DNA from: Massilia sp. UBA2604
GTDB taxonomy: Bacteria > Pseudomonadota > Gammaproteobacteria > Burkholderiales > Burkholderiaceae_D
DNA length: 64,000 nucleotides
Reading direction: 5' to 3'
NCBI GenBank assembly: GCA_002339265.1
Contig: DDKG01000075.1
Location: 82,831-146,830 of the forward strand
The number at the start of each line of letters is the position of its first letter. Within the stretch, counting starts at the first letter, position 1. Of this stretch, positions 31,228 through 41,035 are shown piece by piece. The translations under genes and the position numbers were made by a program. The notes beneath the pieces are model-generated. The model was not told where the DNA came from, made no database searches, and saw nothing but the letters and a program-made list of their open reading frames with translations.

Positions 31228-34200
31228 TCACAGCGCAGCCGGGCAAGCGAAACCCGTGACCTCGCGCCGGAACGGATTGATCACGCTGCCTGCGATCAGC
31301 TCCCAAACCAGCTTGCGCCCGTCCAGGCTCAGGCCGAGGCGGTAGCGCTCGGGCTGGAGCGGCTCGAGCACGCCGCGGTCGAGCGTGCGCAGCCAGGCCC
31401 AGGGACCGTCGCTGCGCAGCTCAGCCGCGATCCCCGGCGCCGCCAGCCGCACCCCGCCATTGCCCTTGCCGCTGGGGAGCAGCAGGGACACCGCCGCCTG
31501 GCCGGCGGCGGCCACTTCCTGGCCGTCGATCTCGAACCTGGCGCTCGATATGGCGGGGTCGAACGTGAGCGGGCGCAGGGTGAAGCGCAGGGTCGGCTGG
31601 CGCGCACCGCCAGCGAAGAACATGTCGCGCAGGCGGGCCCCGCGCTGGAAGGCGTCGAGCGCCGCTTGCGAAGCGCCGGCAAGATCGCCCGCCGCGCGCC
31701 AGCGCCAGCGCGCGCCGCCCATATCGACGAAGGTGGCCAGGTGGCGCGTGAAGAACTCGTCCATCAGGCCGGCGGGCGCAAAGAACCTGCCGAAATCGTC
31801 GGCGGTGGCGTCGCGTGCGCTGGCGCGGTCGACCGGGTAGCGCCCGGCGATGGCGTCGCGGCAGAACTGCGCCGGCCCGGCATTCCACAGCGCGTTCAGG
31901 CGCGCGCGCTCGCCGCCCTGGGCCAGGCTGGCGCCGGCGTCGTGGATGCCCTTGAACATGGCCGGCAGCGGCGCAGCCTGCCCTTCCCCGGCGCGCTTGA
32001 GGCGCACCAGGGCGTCCTGCGCCGGCGCCGGCGCGCCGCTGCGGCGCGCGCCTTCGGCGGCGTCGAAGTACAGCGCGGCGTCCCTGACCAGGGCCAGCAT
32101 CTGCTCGAGCTGGGTCGGCGCCGGGCCCTTGACGAGCCGGTGCAGCGGCGCGAAGTGCGTGTCGACCGGGTGCAGCCGCGGCGGCGGCGCGCTCTGCTGC
32201 TGGGCGCCGAACACCGACTGCAGCTGGCGCCGCGCCTTGCCGAATTTGTCCTGCACCAGCTTGCCGACGCCGGGCGGCAAGCCGTCGGCCTTGACCGCGG
32301 CCAGCGCCGTCTCGCGCGCGGCGCCGGCCAGCAGCGCGCGCAAGGCCGAATCGGCGCCGCCCAGTGCGTTGCTGATCCGCGCCGCGTCATCGAGACTGGC
32401 CAGCGGCGCCAGCCGCAGGTCGCCCAGGAAGGCGTCCCAGGCGCGGATGTAGTCGGCAAAATACAGCTGCAGCACGGCCTCGCGCGCCGCTGCCGCTCCC
32501 TGCGGGCCGCCAACGGCTTCACGGCGCGCCAGCACCCAGTCGTCGCGCGCGATGTCGGCCACCGCCAGCCAGCTCAGTTGGGCGAAGCGGCGGTAGCCGG
32601 CCACGCTGTACAAGCCGTTCACGCCGCGTCCCAGCGGCTCGCCGCTGGCGCGCGCCAGCACGCCGGATGCGTCGCGCCCCAGCGCCCGGCTGACGCTGAA
32701 CTCGGGCAGCGCCTCCTGCGCCACCTGGCGCTTCGCCACGCCGTAGATGCGCTGGGACAGCGACATGCCGGCCAGCGCCTGGCGCGCCTGCGCCACCAGC
32801 GCCGCGTCGAGCTGCACCGGCTCGGGCGCATCGTCCTGCGCCAGGAGCGCCTCCAGGTGCGCCGCCAGTTGCGCGCGCTCGTCGGGACTGGCCTGCGCCA
32901 GGCTGCGCTCCCAGTCGGCTTCGACCCAGGCCTGCACCGCGGCGGGGTCGAAGTGCTGGCGCTGGCCCAGCATCAGGTAGACCCGCAGGGTCTCATACAG
33001 CAGGTCCTGGCCGCCCGCGTCGCCCTGGCGCAGCATGTTCTCCATGCGCGCCACGATGCGTGTCTCGAGCGTGTTGCGCAGCAGGCGGCGGTAGGCGGCC
33101 TGCGCGCCGTCTCCCAGTTTCTCGCCCTGGTACAGGCCCATGCGCTCGAGCAGCGCCACGTCGCGCTCGCGCTGGTCATACCCGGCGGGCAGTGCGCGCG
33201 CCGCCGCCAGCAGCGGCAGCACGCCCAACTCGTCGCCGTCGAGCGGCGCGGCCGCGGCCTTGCGCGCCAGCGCGGCGACCGCCGCATCCGACTCCTCGAC
33301 CAGGCGCGCATTGCGCAGGTAGCTGATGCTCAGGGCCGCGGCCAGGAGCAGCGCCAGCAGCGCGCCGCCGGCCAGGACGCCCCATTGCAGCTGGCGGCGC
33401 CGGCGTTCGGCGCGCGGGTTCAGGCCGGCCAGCCCCGCTTCGCGGAAGATCACGTCGCGCATCAGGCGGGTCAGGAAGTAGCTGCGCCCGCTCTCCGGCC
33501 TCGGAGGCAGCGCGCGTCCCTGCATGCCGAACGACGCCGCCAGCGACGACATGACGCGGTCGATCGGGCGGCCCTCCTGCGTGCCGCTGGTGAAGTAGAC
33601 GCCGCGCAGCAGCGCCGGCTGCTCGAAGCGGTTGGCCGAGAACACCGCCTGCAGGAAGCTCGCCAGCGCTTCTTCCAGGGCCGCAAACTGGCGTGGGAAG
33701 CCGTGGATCAGGGCGCGTCGCCCGAGGTCGCGTTCCTGCTGCATGCGCTCGAGCAGCCGCACCTGCAGCTGGGTCTCGAGCGCGCGGAATTCCGCCGGGA
33801 AGGCCGCCAGCGCCCTCGCCGGCGCGCCGCTGTCGGCCAGGGAGAACGTCATGCCCCAGACCTGGGCCCGCTCCTCGCGGCCGAGCGGCTCGAAGAATTC
33901 GGTGAAGCCGGCCAGCAGATCGCTCTTGGTGACGATCACGTACACCGGGAACGCCAGCCCCAGGCGCTCCTGCAGCTCCTGGATGCGGGCGCGCACCGCG
34001 CGCGCCTGGGCTTCGCGCGCGGCGCGCGGCTGCAGCAGCAGGTCGGATACGCTGATGGTCACGATCGCGCCGTTGATCGGGCGCCGCGGACGATGCTTGC
34101 GCAGCAGGCCCAAAAAGCCGCTCCAGGCCGCGCGGTCGACCTCGAGCTGGCTGTCCTGGGTGGTGTAGCGGCCGGCGGTGTCCAGCAGCACCGCCTCGTC

Positions 34201-34707
34201 GGTGAACCACCAGTCGCAGTGACGGGTGCCGCCGATGCCGCCGATGGCTTCGGGTCCGAGGGCCTCGGCCAGCGGGAACTCGAGCCCGGAGCGGGTCAGC
34301 GCCGTGGTCTTGCCGCTGCCCGGCGCGCCGACGAAGACATACCAGGGCAGCTCGTACAGGTAGCGGCCGCGCATGCGCCAGCCGGGATTGGCGGTGCGCA
34401 GCACGGCCAGCGCGGCGCGCATGCGCTGGCCGAGCGCGGCCAGGTCGGCCGCCGCCGGGTCGAGCGGAATGTCAGCCTGCGGCGCAATGCCATCCATCAG
34501 CGCGCGGTGACGGCGCCGCGCCAGCCACAAGCGCGCGGCGAACCAGGCTGCCGACAGCGTCATGAGCAGCGCGATCAGCATCCAGCGCAAAGCAGAGCCG
34601 GCGTCCAGCAGCGGCGCCCAGAACCAGATCAGAATGGCCAGCAGGGCCAGTGCAAGCAAGGTCGGAATCCACGGCTTGCGCAGCCAGTGGGGGATGAAAC
34701 GTTTCAT
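31228..34707 (-). CDS. tssM: T6SS membrane complex protein TssM (IcmF-like)
   Basis: A 1159-residue inner-membrane protein with helices near residues 13-32, 40-62 and 443-465. A cytoplasmic ATPase-like domain carries GAPGSGKTTALTRSGLEFP near 126, with GRYTTQDSQLEVDRAAWSGF further on. A large periplasmic part follows, ending in the beta-rich TssM C-terminus (SVINPFRREVTGFACP). It normally pairs with TssL and the lipoprotein TssJ to anchor the T6SS. It is seven bases after tssL. Confidence 0.96.
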   Translation of the reverse strand: MKRFIPHWLRKPWIPTLLALALLAILIWFWAPLLDAGSALRWMLIALLMTLSAAWFAARLWLARRRHRALMDGIAPQADIPLDPAAADLAALGQRMRAALAVLRTANPGWRMRGRYLYELPWYVFVGAPGSGKTTALTRSGLEFPLAEALGPEAIGGIGGTRHCDWWFTDEAVLLDTAGRYTTQDSQLEVDRAAWSGFLGLLRKHRPRRPINGAIVTISVSDLLLQPRAAREAQARAVRARIQELQERLGLAFPVYVIVTKSDLLAGFTEFFEPLGREERAQVWGMTFSLADSGAPARALAAFPAEFRALETQLQVRLLERMQQERDLGRRALIHGFPRQFAALEEALASFLQAVFSANRFEQPALLRGVYFTSGTQEGRPIDRVMSSLAASFGMQGRALPPRPESGRSYFLTRLMRDVIFREAGLAGLNPRAERRRRQLQWGVLAGGALLALLLAAALSISYLRNARLVEESDAAVAALARKAAAAPLDGDELGVLPLLAAARALPAGYDQRERDVALLERMGLYQGEKLGDGAQAAYRRLLRNTLETRIVARMENMLRQGDAGGQDLLYETLRVYLMLGQRQHFDPAAVQAWVEADWERSLAQASPDERAQLAAHLEALLAQDDAPEPVQLDAALVAQARQALAGMSLSQRIYGVAKRQVAQEALPEFSVSRALGRDASGVLARASGEPLGRGVNGLYSVAGYRRFAQLSWLAVADIARDDWVLARREAVGGPQGAAAAREAVLQLYFADYIRAWDAFLGDLRLAPLASLDDAARISNALGGADSALRALLAGAARETALAAVKADGLPPGVGKLVQDKFGKARRQLQSVFGAQQQSAPPPRLHPVDTHFAPLHRLVKGPAPTQLEQMLALVRDAALYFDAAEGARRSGAPAPAQDALVRLKRAGEGQAAPLPAMFKGIHDAGASLAQGGERARLNALWNAGPAQFCRDAIAGRYPVDRASARDATADDFGRFFAPAGLMDEFFTRHLATFVDMGGARWRWRAAGDLAGASQAALDAFQRGARLRDMFFAGGARQPTLRFTLRPLTFDPAISSARFEIDGQEVAAAGQAAVSLLLPSGKGNGGVRLAAPGIAAELRSDGPWAWLRTLDRGVLEPLQPERYRLGLSLDGRKLVWELIAGSVINPFRREVTGFACPAAL

Positions 34708-34714
34708 GGAACTC

Positions 34715-36061
34715 TCAATCAGAACCGGCCTGCCGGCGCGGTGAAGTGGATGCCGCCGGCGCCATGACGACGATGTCGACGCGCCGGTTACGCGCGCGGT
34801 TGGCGGGGCTGTCGTTGGGCGCCACCGGTTCGGTGTCGGCGCGGCCTTCGCTCGAAAAGCGGGCGGCGGCGCCGGCGCGCTGCGCCAGCAGCGCCGCGAC
34901 CGTGCGTGCGCGCGCCTTCGACAGGTCGAAGTTGGACGGCAGCCGCGCCGACAGCGAGGGCCGGGTGTTGTCGGTATGGCCGATCACCACCACCCTGCCG
35001 GGCTGGGTGCGCAACACGTCGCCGATGCGCTCCAGCACCGGCAGCAGGCGGCCCGACACTTCGTCGCTGCCCGGGGCGAAGCCGCCGTCGCCGCGCAGGG
35101 TCAGCACCGCGCGCTCGGCGCTGCCGCTCACGCTGACCTGGCCGGCGGCGATCTCCAGCGCCAGCGCGCCCGCCAGCGGCGTCGGGCCGGGCGCCGGCGC
35201 TGGCGCGGCCACCACGCGCGCCGGCGGCGCCGCGCGCAGCGCCGCCATGCGGGCATACACCGGATCGGACGCGCGGTTGAGCAGCGCGCCATAGGTGAGC
35301 TGCAGCAGCAGCAAGACCACGCCGGCGCACACCGCCATCACCCACGGCGGCCAGATCAGCATGCGCGGCTGCGCCCGTTCGTGCCCGCGCCAATGCGGCG
35401 ACAGGTCGTGCTCGCGCGGGCCGCGCTGCTGGTTGATCAGCGCCAGCAGGCGCTCGCGCAGCAGCGCCAGCTGCTCGTGGCCGCGCTCCAGCACCCGGTA
35501 GCGCCCCTCCAGGCCCAGCGCCAGGCACAGGTACATCAGTTCCAGCGCGTCCAGGTAGCGCTGCGGATCGGCGCTCAGCCGCTGCAGGACCAGGAAGAAT
35601 TTCTCGCCGCCCCAGGCCTCGTTGTGAAACTCCACCAGCAGGCTGCGCCGGCCCCACACCCCGCCGCCCCAGGGCGTGCTCGAGATGGTCTCGTCGACCA
35701 GGGTGCACAGCGCATAGCGCGCGGCGGCGATGGTCTCGGCGTCGATGCGGGCGTCGCGGGCCTCGCTTTCGAAACGGCGCAGCGCCTCGCTCAACTGGGC
35801 GTGCAGGGCCGCCAGGTCGGGCACGCGCGCCAGGGTGCGCAGCGGCACAACGAGGTCCAGCAGCGGCGCGGCGGCGCGCGCCAGCGGATTCAGGCCGACG
35901 CCGGGCGGCGCCGGCGGGAGCGGCCGGCTTGCCGCCACCACGGCAGGCGCAGGGACGGCTGCAGGCGTGGACTGGGGCTGCGGCGGCCGGCGGCCCGGCC
36001 GCGGGACCAGCAGGGTGCGGTCCGGGTCCTGCCCGGCGTCTTGGTATTCGTGTGGATTCAT
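34715..36061 (-). CDS. tssL: T6SS protein TssL (DotU) with C-terminal OmpA/peptidoglycan-binding domain
   Basis: A 448-residue protein. A Pro-rich N-terminus is followed by the DotU domain (LVDETISSTPWGGGVWGRRS, VEFHNEAWGGEKFFLVLQRL) and a single transmembrane helix (MLIWPPWVMAVCAGVVLLLL). The periplasmic C-terminal OmpA domain has IGHTDNTRPSLSARLPSNFD and LSKARARTVAALL. This extended form anchors the membrane complex to peptidoglycan, as shown for TssL/TagL proteins in other species. One base separates it from the tssK stop. Confidence 0.95.
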   Translation of the reverse strand: MNPHEYQDAGQDPDRTLLVPRPGRRPPQPQSTPAAVPAPAVVAASRPLPPAPPGVGLNPLARAAAPLLDLVVPLRTLARVPDLAALHAQLSEALRRFESEARDARIDAETIAAARYALCTLVDETISSTPWGGGVWGRRSLLVEFHNEAWGGEKFFLVLQRLSADPQRYLDALELMYLCLALGLEGRYRVLERGHEQLALLRERLLALINQQRGPREHDLSPHWRGHERAQPRMLIWPPWVMAVCAGVVLLLLQLTYGALLNRASDPVYARMAALRAAPPARVVAAPAPAPGPTPLAGALALEIAAGQVSVSGSAERAVLTLRGDGGFAPGSDEVSGRLLPVLERIGDVLRTQPGRVVVIGHTDNTRPSLSARLPSNFDLSKARARTVAALLAQRAGAAARFSSEGRADTEPVAPNDSPANRARNRRVDIVVMAPAASTSPRRQAGSD

Positions 36062-36062
36062 G

Positions 36063-37403
36063 TCAGGAAGCCTGGTTGCGGATCGCCCAGAACTGCATCT
36101 GCAATCCCGGGAAGCTGCCTGCGATATGCATGGCGAAGCCGGCGGAATTGGACAACTGCTGCCAGTAGTCGCTGCCGCGGTCGAGTTCGAAATAGGTGTA
36201 GCCGGCCAGGTAGGGCAGCTGGCGCGGCGCGACCGGCAGCGGACGCAGCGCGATGCCGGGCAGCTGCAGGTTGACCAGGTCGCGGATGGTCTCCACAGAG
36301 CCGATCTTGACCTGCGGCGGGAAGCTGCCGCGCACCAGCTCCGGCGCCAGCTGCGCCTGCACCGCGAGGATGAAGGTGGCCGCGTGCAGCAGCGTGCGGT
36401 CGGGCACGACCGCCACCCGGATGCCGAACTGGCGCTCTTCGAGCGGGATCTGCACCGCGTGCGGGTCCATCACCGCCGACAGCGAGCGGCGCAGGTCAAG
36501 CATGAGGGGCGCGAAGCTGGCGTCCAGCGCATCGTGGCGGTAGACCGGATACGGGCCTGGACGCTTGTCGGCGCGGGTGAAGGTGGCCAGCTCGCCGGCC
36601 AGGCGCACCAGCTCGCGGTACAGCGCTTCCGGATGCAGGCCGCTCATGCCGGCCAGGTGCGCCACCAGCGGCTGGCTGCGGTTGAGCAGCTGAAGCAGCA
36701 GGAAGTCGGCGATGTCGGCGGCGCCGGCGCCGGCCGGCTGGGCCAGGCGCGCGGCCAGGGCTTCGCCGCGCTGGTGCAAGAGGCCAAGGAGTTCGTCGAG
36801 GAAGCCCTTCAACACCGGCGCCGCGCGCACGTCGAGCGCCGGCGGACAATAGGCCGCATCGAGCACGACTTGGTTGTCGGCGCGCCGTTCGATGACCCGC
36901 GCCACGCCCAGCGTGACCCAGGCGTCGGCCACCTCGCTCGCCAGCGCCAGGCGCAGGCGCAGCTTGCCGACCGTTATCTGGGCGCTGCTGTCCAGGCCAT
37001 TGCTGTCCCAGACTTCAACTTCGGCGCTGCGGTGACGGGCGAAATTGTCCAGCCCGTGACTGTCGTCGACCTCGGGCACGCCATGGCGCCGCACGGGCAG
37101 CGCCAGCACGATCGTGACGTCGCGCGCGTCCGGCGGGATGTCGATCGGCAGCGGCAATTCGTCCTCGCCTGGCGCCCCGACCGGGGTGCCGTCGGGCAGC
37201 ACGCCGCTGAAGGCCGTCAGCGCCAGCTTGCCCAGCGCCAGCGCCTGCTCGTCGATCTCGAGCCGCGACACGCCCCAGGCATAGGGCCGCAGCGCGCCGA
37301 CGCGCGCCTCGAGCTGGGTCGCCAGGTAACGGTCATGCTGCTGGAGATGCTGGGGCTGGAGCAGCATCCCCTCGGACCACACTACTTTGCTTTGCCACGC
37401 CAT
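36063..37403 (-). CDS. tssK: T6SS baseplate protein TssK
   Basis: A 446-residue protein starting MAWQSKVVWSEGMLLQPQHL, then QQHDRYLATQLEARV, the TssK signature, and a C-terminus with YFELDRGSDYWQQLSNSAGF. TssK connects the baseplate to the TssM/TssL membrane complex. ATG 37403 is taken as the start because this is the family N-terminus; the longer frame runs back into the FHA gene. Seven bases after the FHA stop, and no tssJ gene between them. Confidence 0.96.
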   Translation of the reverse strand: MAWQSKVVWSEGMLLQPQHLQQHDRYLATQLEARVGALRPYAWGVSRLEIDEQALALGKLALTAFSGVLPDGTPVGAPGEDELPLPIDIPPDARDVTIVLALPVRRHGVPEVDDSHGLDNFARHRSAEVEVWDSNGLDSSAQITVGKLRLRLALASEVADAWVTLGVARVIERRADNQVVLDAAYCPPALDVRAAPVLKGFLDELLGLLHQRGEALAARLAQPAGAGAADIADFLLLQLLNRSQPLVAHLAGMSGLHPEALYRELVRLAGELATFTRADKRPGPYPVYRHDALDASFAPLMLDLRRSLSAVMDPHAVQIPLEERQFGIRVAVVPDRTLLHAATFILAVQAQLAPELVRGSFPPQVKIGSVETIRDLVNLQLPGIALRPLPVAPRQLPYLAGYTYFELDRGSDYWQQLSNSAGFAMHIAGSFPGLQMQFWAIRNQAS

Positions 37404-37410
37404 GGATTTC

Positions 37411-38757
37411 TCAGGAATCGGGGTTGGGTGAAGGATGCCCGGCGCGCAGGCGCTCGACCTGCTGCGCGTAGGCGCTTGAAAACTTTTCGCCGAACAGGCG
37501 CTGCAGGTCTTCGTCGGCGTCGCGCGCCAGTTCGCCGTAGGAGTCGACCAGGCGATCCCACATGCGCGCCTTGCGGCTGGACGGCAGCAGCTTGTCGAAG
37601 CGTCCAGGCTCATGGAAGCGCCCCTCGATGCGCGCGGGGTCGAAGCGCTGCACGACGGCGTCCAGCGCGGCGCGCATGCCGGCGATCACGGCCAGTTCGT
37701 GGGCCTTGAGGTCGTCGAAGGCGCCCTGCACCGCCGCCTGCGGCGGCAGGTAGCCGGGCAGCGAAGCGCCGAGCATCTGCGTCAGCGCGCTGGCGGCGTC
37801 AGGGAAGAATTTCAACGGATTGTTGGCGCGCGGCGCGATCATCGTCATGTCGATATGGCTCTCGCGCTTGGTCAGCGCGCGCGCCACCAGCACGTCCATC
37901 GCGCCGGCCGTGAGGCCGTGCAACAGCTCGCCAGCCAGCCGCGCCAGGTCTTCCGGCGCATGGCTGGTGCGCAGCTGCGGCAGGCCCATTCCGTCGAGCA
38001 GGGCTTGCAGCACGGCGTTCCCGGCGGTCGGGGGCGTCGGCGCGGGTGGCTGTACGGGAAGCGGCGCGGTAGACGGCGCGGGAGGCGGCGCGGTCCTCTG
38101 CAAGTCCGCCAGCGGATCGTAGTCGGCCGGGATGGCGGACAACACCGGCGGTGGCGCGAACGCCTGCCGTTCCGGCGGCGCATGGTCGTGCTGGGCGGCG
38201 GGCCAGGCGCCATGCGCGGCCTTCCCTGCGCCGCCGGACAGGCCCAGGCCCAGTGGATCGTCGCCGCCCGCGGCAGCGGCGCCATCCAGGATGCGGGCGC
38301 CGGCCAGGCTGTCCGGCGGGCCGGGGTCGACCGCCGCCGCCGGCCACGCCGGCGCGAGATCGGGTATCGGAGCCGGTGCGGGAGCGGGTGCGGGCGCGGG
38401 CGCCATCATCGTGGCGTCGTCCGCGACCTGCGCCGCGGACGGCCCTTCCAGCACCGCCTGCAACACATAGTCGCCAACCACGATACGGTCGCCATCGCCC
38501 AGCGCGACCTCGGAGCCGGCGCCCAGCGGACGGTCGTTGACGATGCTCGGGTTGCTGCCCGCATCGGTCAGGTAGTAGCGGCCTTCGCGCAGCGTCACGC
38601 TGGCATGGCTGCGCGAGACGTACTTGTCCGGATCTTCCAGCACCAGCCGGTTGCCCGGGGCCCGCCCGACCATGCCGCCTTCGGCATCGAACTCGGCCTG
38701 GAGCGGTTCAGGCGGCGGCTGGTCGCGGTAGCTCAGCACATGCAATCGCAGTTTCAT
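37411..38757 (-). CDS. tagH: T6SS FHA-domain protein (TagH/Fha)
   Basis: A 448-residue protein. The N-terminal FHA domain (MVGRAPGNRLVLEDPDKYVS, RSHASVTLREGRYYLTDAGS, NGxPL-like NDRPLG) reads phosphothreonine. A long Pro/Ala-rich linker follows (residues about 120-250). The C-terminal TagH/ImpI domain contains NPLKFFPDAASALTQMLG and FDKLLPSSRKARMWDRLVDS. It is the expected target of PpkA and PppA. Confidence 0.93.
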   Translation of the reverse strand: MKLRLHVLSYRDQPPPEPLQAEFDAEGGMVGRAPGNRLVLEDPDKYVSRSHASVTLREGRYYLTDAGSNPSIVNDRPLGAGSEVALGDGDRIVVGDYVLQAVLEGPSAAQVADDATMMAPAPAPAPAPAPIPDLAPAWPAAAVDPGPPDSLAGARILDGAAAAGGDDPLGLGLSGGAGKAAHGAWPAAQHDHAPPERQAFAPPPVLSAIPADYDPLADLQRTAPPPAPSTAPLPVQPPAPTPPTAGNAVLQALLDGMGLPQLRTSHAPEDLARLAGELLHGLTAGAMDVLVARALTKRESHIDMTMIAPRANNPLKFFPDAASALTQMLGASLPGYLPPQAAVQGAFDDLKAHELAVIAGMRAALDAVVQRFDPARIEGRFHEPGRFDKLLPSSRKARMWDRLVDSYGELARDADEDLQRLFGEKFSSAYAQQVERLRAGHPSPNPDS

Positions 38758-38880
38758 GTCGTTTCCCTGGTTTTTTCAGCATCGGCGTTCCACATGGCCG
38801 ACAGGCGGCCGACGGGGGACCGCACAAGAGACTTACGCGGGGAATGGTGGGTTGGACGCAGCGTCCGCCGCACACGCGGA

Positions 38881-40863
38881 TCAGCTTTTCCCGTCGTCGG
38901 CTTCACGCGGCGCGAGCGGCGGCGCGCCGGGCCGGATCGTGGCGGCCAGCACCGCGGCGTTGACCGCGGTGGACGCCGACGGCATCGGCAGCGGCATCGT
39001 CGAGCCGACGATCACCGCCGGCCCGACGCTGAGAAACGCGGCGCCGGCCTTCAGCGTGATATTGGCGCCGGCCTCGATGACGACGTTCATGCCGGCCTTG
39101 ATGTGCACGGTCTGGCCAGCATACAGCGCCGACTTCATGCCGCCTTCGACCACCATGTTCAGGGCCGCTTCCTGCGTCGCCGAGCCGCCGGACTCCTCGC
39201 GGCGGTCGCCTTTGACCTTGAGGTGGCGGTCGCCGTCGACCTGGGTGAAGCTGTCCTTGGCGACCATGGTGTGATGCTCGCCGCCGATCCAGGCCAGCGT
39301 GTCGCGGCGCACGCGCTGCTCCAGGTCGCGCGCCGCGTGCATATAGAACTGTTCGGCGCCTTTCCTGTCCTCGAAGCGCAGTTCGTTGTAGGCGCCGCCG
39401 CCTTTCGAGCTATTGGACTTGATGGTCGACCGGGTCTGCCCCGCCGGCAGCGCATATGGCGGCATGGCGTCGCCGTTGTAGACGCAGCCCGTCACCAGCG
39501 GCCGGTCCGGATCGCCCTCGAGGAAGCTGACCACCACTTCCATGCCGACGCGCGGCACGAACTGCATCCCCCAGCCCTTGCCGGCCCAGCCCTGCTGCAC
39601 CCGCACCCAGCACGAGCTGGTCTCGTCGGCCTTGCCGTCGCGGTCCCAGTGGAATTGCACCTTGATGCGGCCATACTGGTCGGTCCAGATCTCTTCGCCG
39701 CTCTTGCCCACCACCATGGCCGTCTGCGGCCCCTGCACCACCGGCTTCCTCGCGAACGCCGGGGCGCGGTAGCTGTGCTCCTTGCCGATCGCCTCGAACA
39801 CGCAGCGAAAGTCCATGCCCTCGTTTGACCCGTCGGTGCGGTAGTCGTTGCCGGTGACCTCAAGCTGCGCTCCCGTGATCAGGAAGGCCCGATTCTGGTC
39901 GCTGCGCGGATGCTCGGCCAGGGTGAACAGCGCACCGACCGTCAGGCCGCGCGCATTGCCCGCCGCCTCGATGCGCTCACCCTGGCCATGCAGGGCCTCG
40001 ATGCGCGCACGCGCAAAGCCGTTGCCGACGCCCGGCGCCAGGTAACGGCCCGGATAGTCGTAGTGCTCGTAGCGCCGCTGGTCGAACGGCGCCGGAATAT
40101 TCGCCTTGACCATCAGCGCGCCGCTGGTGCTGGCCGAGGCTTTTTCGAAATCGAAGTCGTTGAGCGTGACGACACTGGGCTGGATCTCGCCGCCGGGGGC
40201 GAAGCGGGTCACGGCTTCCTTGAGCGGATCGCGGCCCTGCTCCTCGTCGCGGAACAGGATGGTGGCGTAGCCGCCCACGGTCTGGTGCGCGCCATAACCA
40301 TCGGCCAGCACCATCGTATGCGCGCCGTCCTGGTGCGTGAAGTAGAAGTAGATGCCCTCTTCTTCCAGCAGGCGGCAGACGAAATCGAAGTCGCTTTCGC
40401 GGTACTGCACGCAGTAGGTGCGCGGCGCCGGCGTGTTCGACAGCAGGCCGTCCTTCAGCGACACCAGGCCACCGTAGTCGGCCACCACCGCCTTGACGAT
40501 GTCGAGCGCGCTCTTGTCCTGGAAGATGCGGCAATTGGTGGCGCGCGTGAGCAGCCACAGGGCCGGATGCACCACCGCCTGATAGGACGGCTTGTCGTCG
40601 CGCCAGCCCTGGTAGGAGAACCGGGTGACGATGCCATGGAAGTGGCGCTGGCCGCCTTCGGGCAGGTCGATGCTGACCGTGAGGTCGGTGCCCAGGACAT
40701 CGGCGATGCGGATGTCGCCGCGTTCGGAGGCCAGCTCGAGGCGGAACTCGGACAGGCGGCCCAGCGCTTCGCTGCAGTGCATGCGCTTGAACAGAAGAAC
40801 GTCGGCGCCGAGGGCGGTCTCGACGGAGACCTCACGCTGGACTTGGGCTGGCAGGATTGACAT
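38881..40863 (-). CDS. vgrG: T6SS spike protein VgrG (TssI)
   Basis: A 660-residue spike. The start is ATG 40863 (MSILPAQVQREVSVETALGA). The gp27-like part has PRTYCVQYRESDFDFVCRLL and EEEGIYFYF, and the gp5-like OB part has WVRVQQGWAGKGWGMQFVPR with VGMEVVVSFLEGDPDRPLVT. The terminal beta-helix (VHIKAGMNVVIEAGANITLK) is followed by only about 45 Pro/Ala-rich residues, so there is no large effector fusion. It would carry separate cargo, and the gene just upstream is the RIP-like protein. Confidence 0.96.
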   Translation of the reverse strand: MSILPAQVQREVSVETALGADVLLFKRMHCSEALGRLSEFRLELASERGDIRIADVLGTDLTVSIDLPEGGQRHFHGIVTRFSYQGWRDDKPSYQAVVHPALWLLTRATNCRIFQDKSALDIVKAVVADYGGLVSLKDGLLSNTPAPRTYCVQYRESDFDFVCRLLEEEGIYFYFTHQDGAHTMVLADGYGAHQTVGGYATILFRDEEQGRDPLKEAVTRFAPGGEIQPSVVTLNDFDFEKASASTSGALMVKANIPAPFDQRRYEHYDYPGRYLAPGVGNGFARARIEALHGQGERIEAAGNARGLTVGALFTLAEHPRSDQNRAFLITGAQLEVTGNDYRTDGSNEGMDFRCVFEAIGKEHSYRAPAFARKPVVQGPQTAMVVGKSGEEIWTDQYGRIKVQFHWDRDGKADETSSCWVRVQQGWAGKGWGMQFVPRVGMEVVVSFLEGDPDRPLVTGCVYNGDAMPPYALPAGQTRSTIKSNSSKGGGAYNELRFEDRKGAEQFYMHAARDLEQRVRRDTLAWIGGEHHTMVAKDSFTQVDGDRHLKVKGDRREESGGSATQEAALNMVVEGGMKSALYAGQTVHIKAGMNVVIEAGANITLKAGAAFLSVGPAVIVGSTMPLPMPSASTAVNAAVLAATIRPGAPPLAPREADDGKS

Positions 40864-41035
40864 GGCGTTGGTGTTGGGGACGGGACTAGTTCGACTCGCG
40901 GTACGGGCACGACCAGGTGGTTGCCCGATCATGTACGCCTCGATAGATACGCCAGATGCCCGGCCCCGGATGCACGGCGCCGACTAGCCATGTCGCCTGC
41001 CTTGCATTGCCGGGGCTGCACCACGCTGCTCTGGT

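Noticed and set aside
30574-34767. Frame of about 1400 codons on the plus strand
   Set aside because: Fully antisense to tssM and tagF; Arg/Gln/Ala-rich composition is the usual shadow of high-GC coding sequence.
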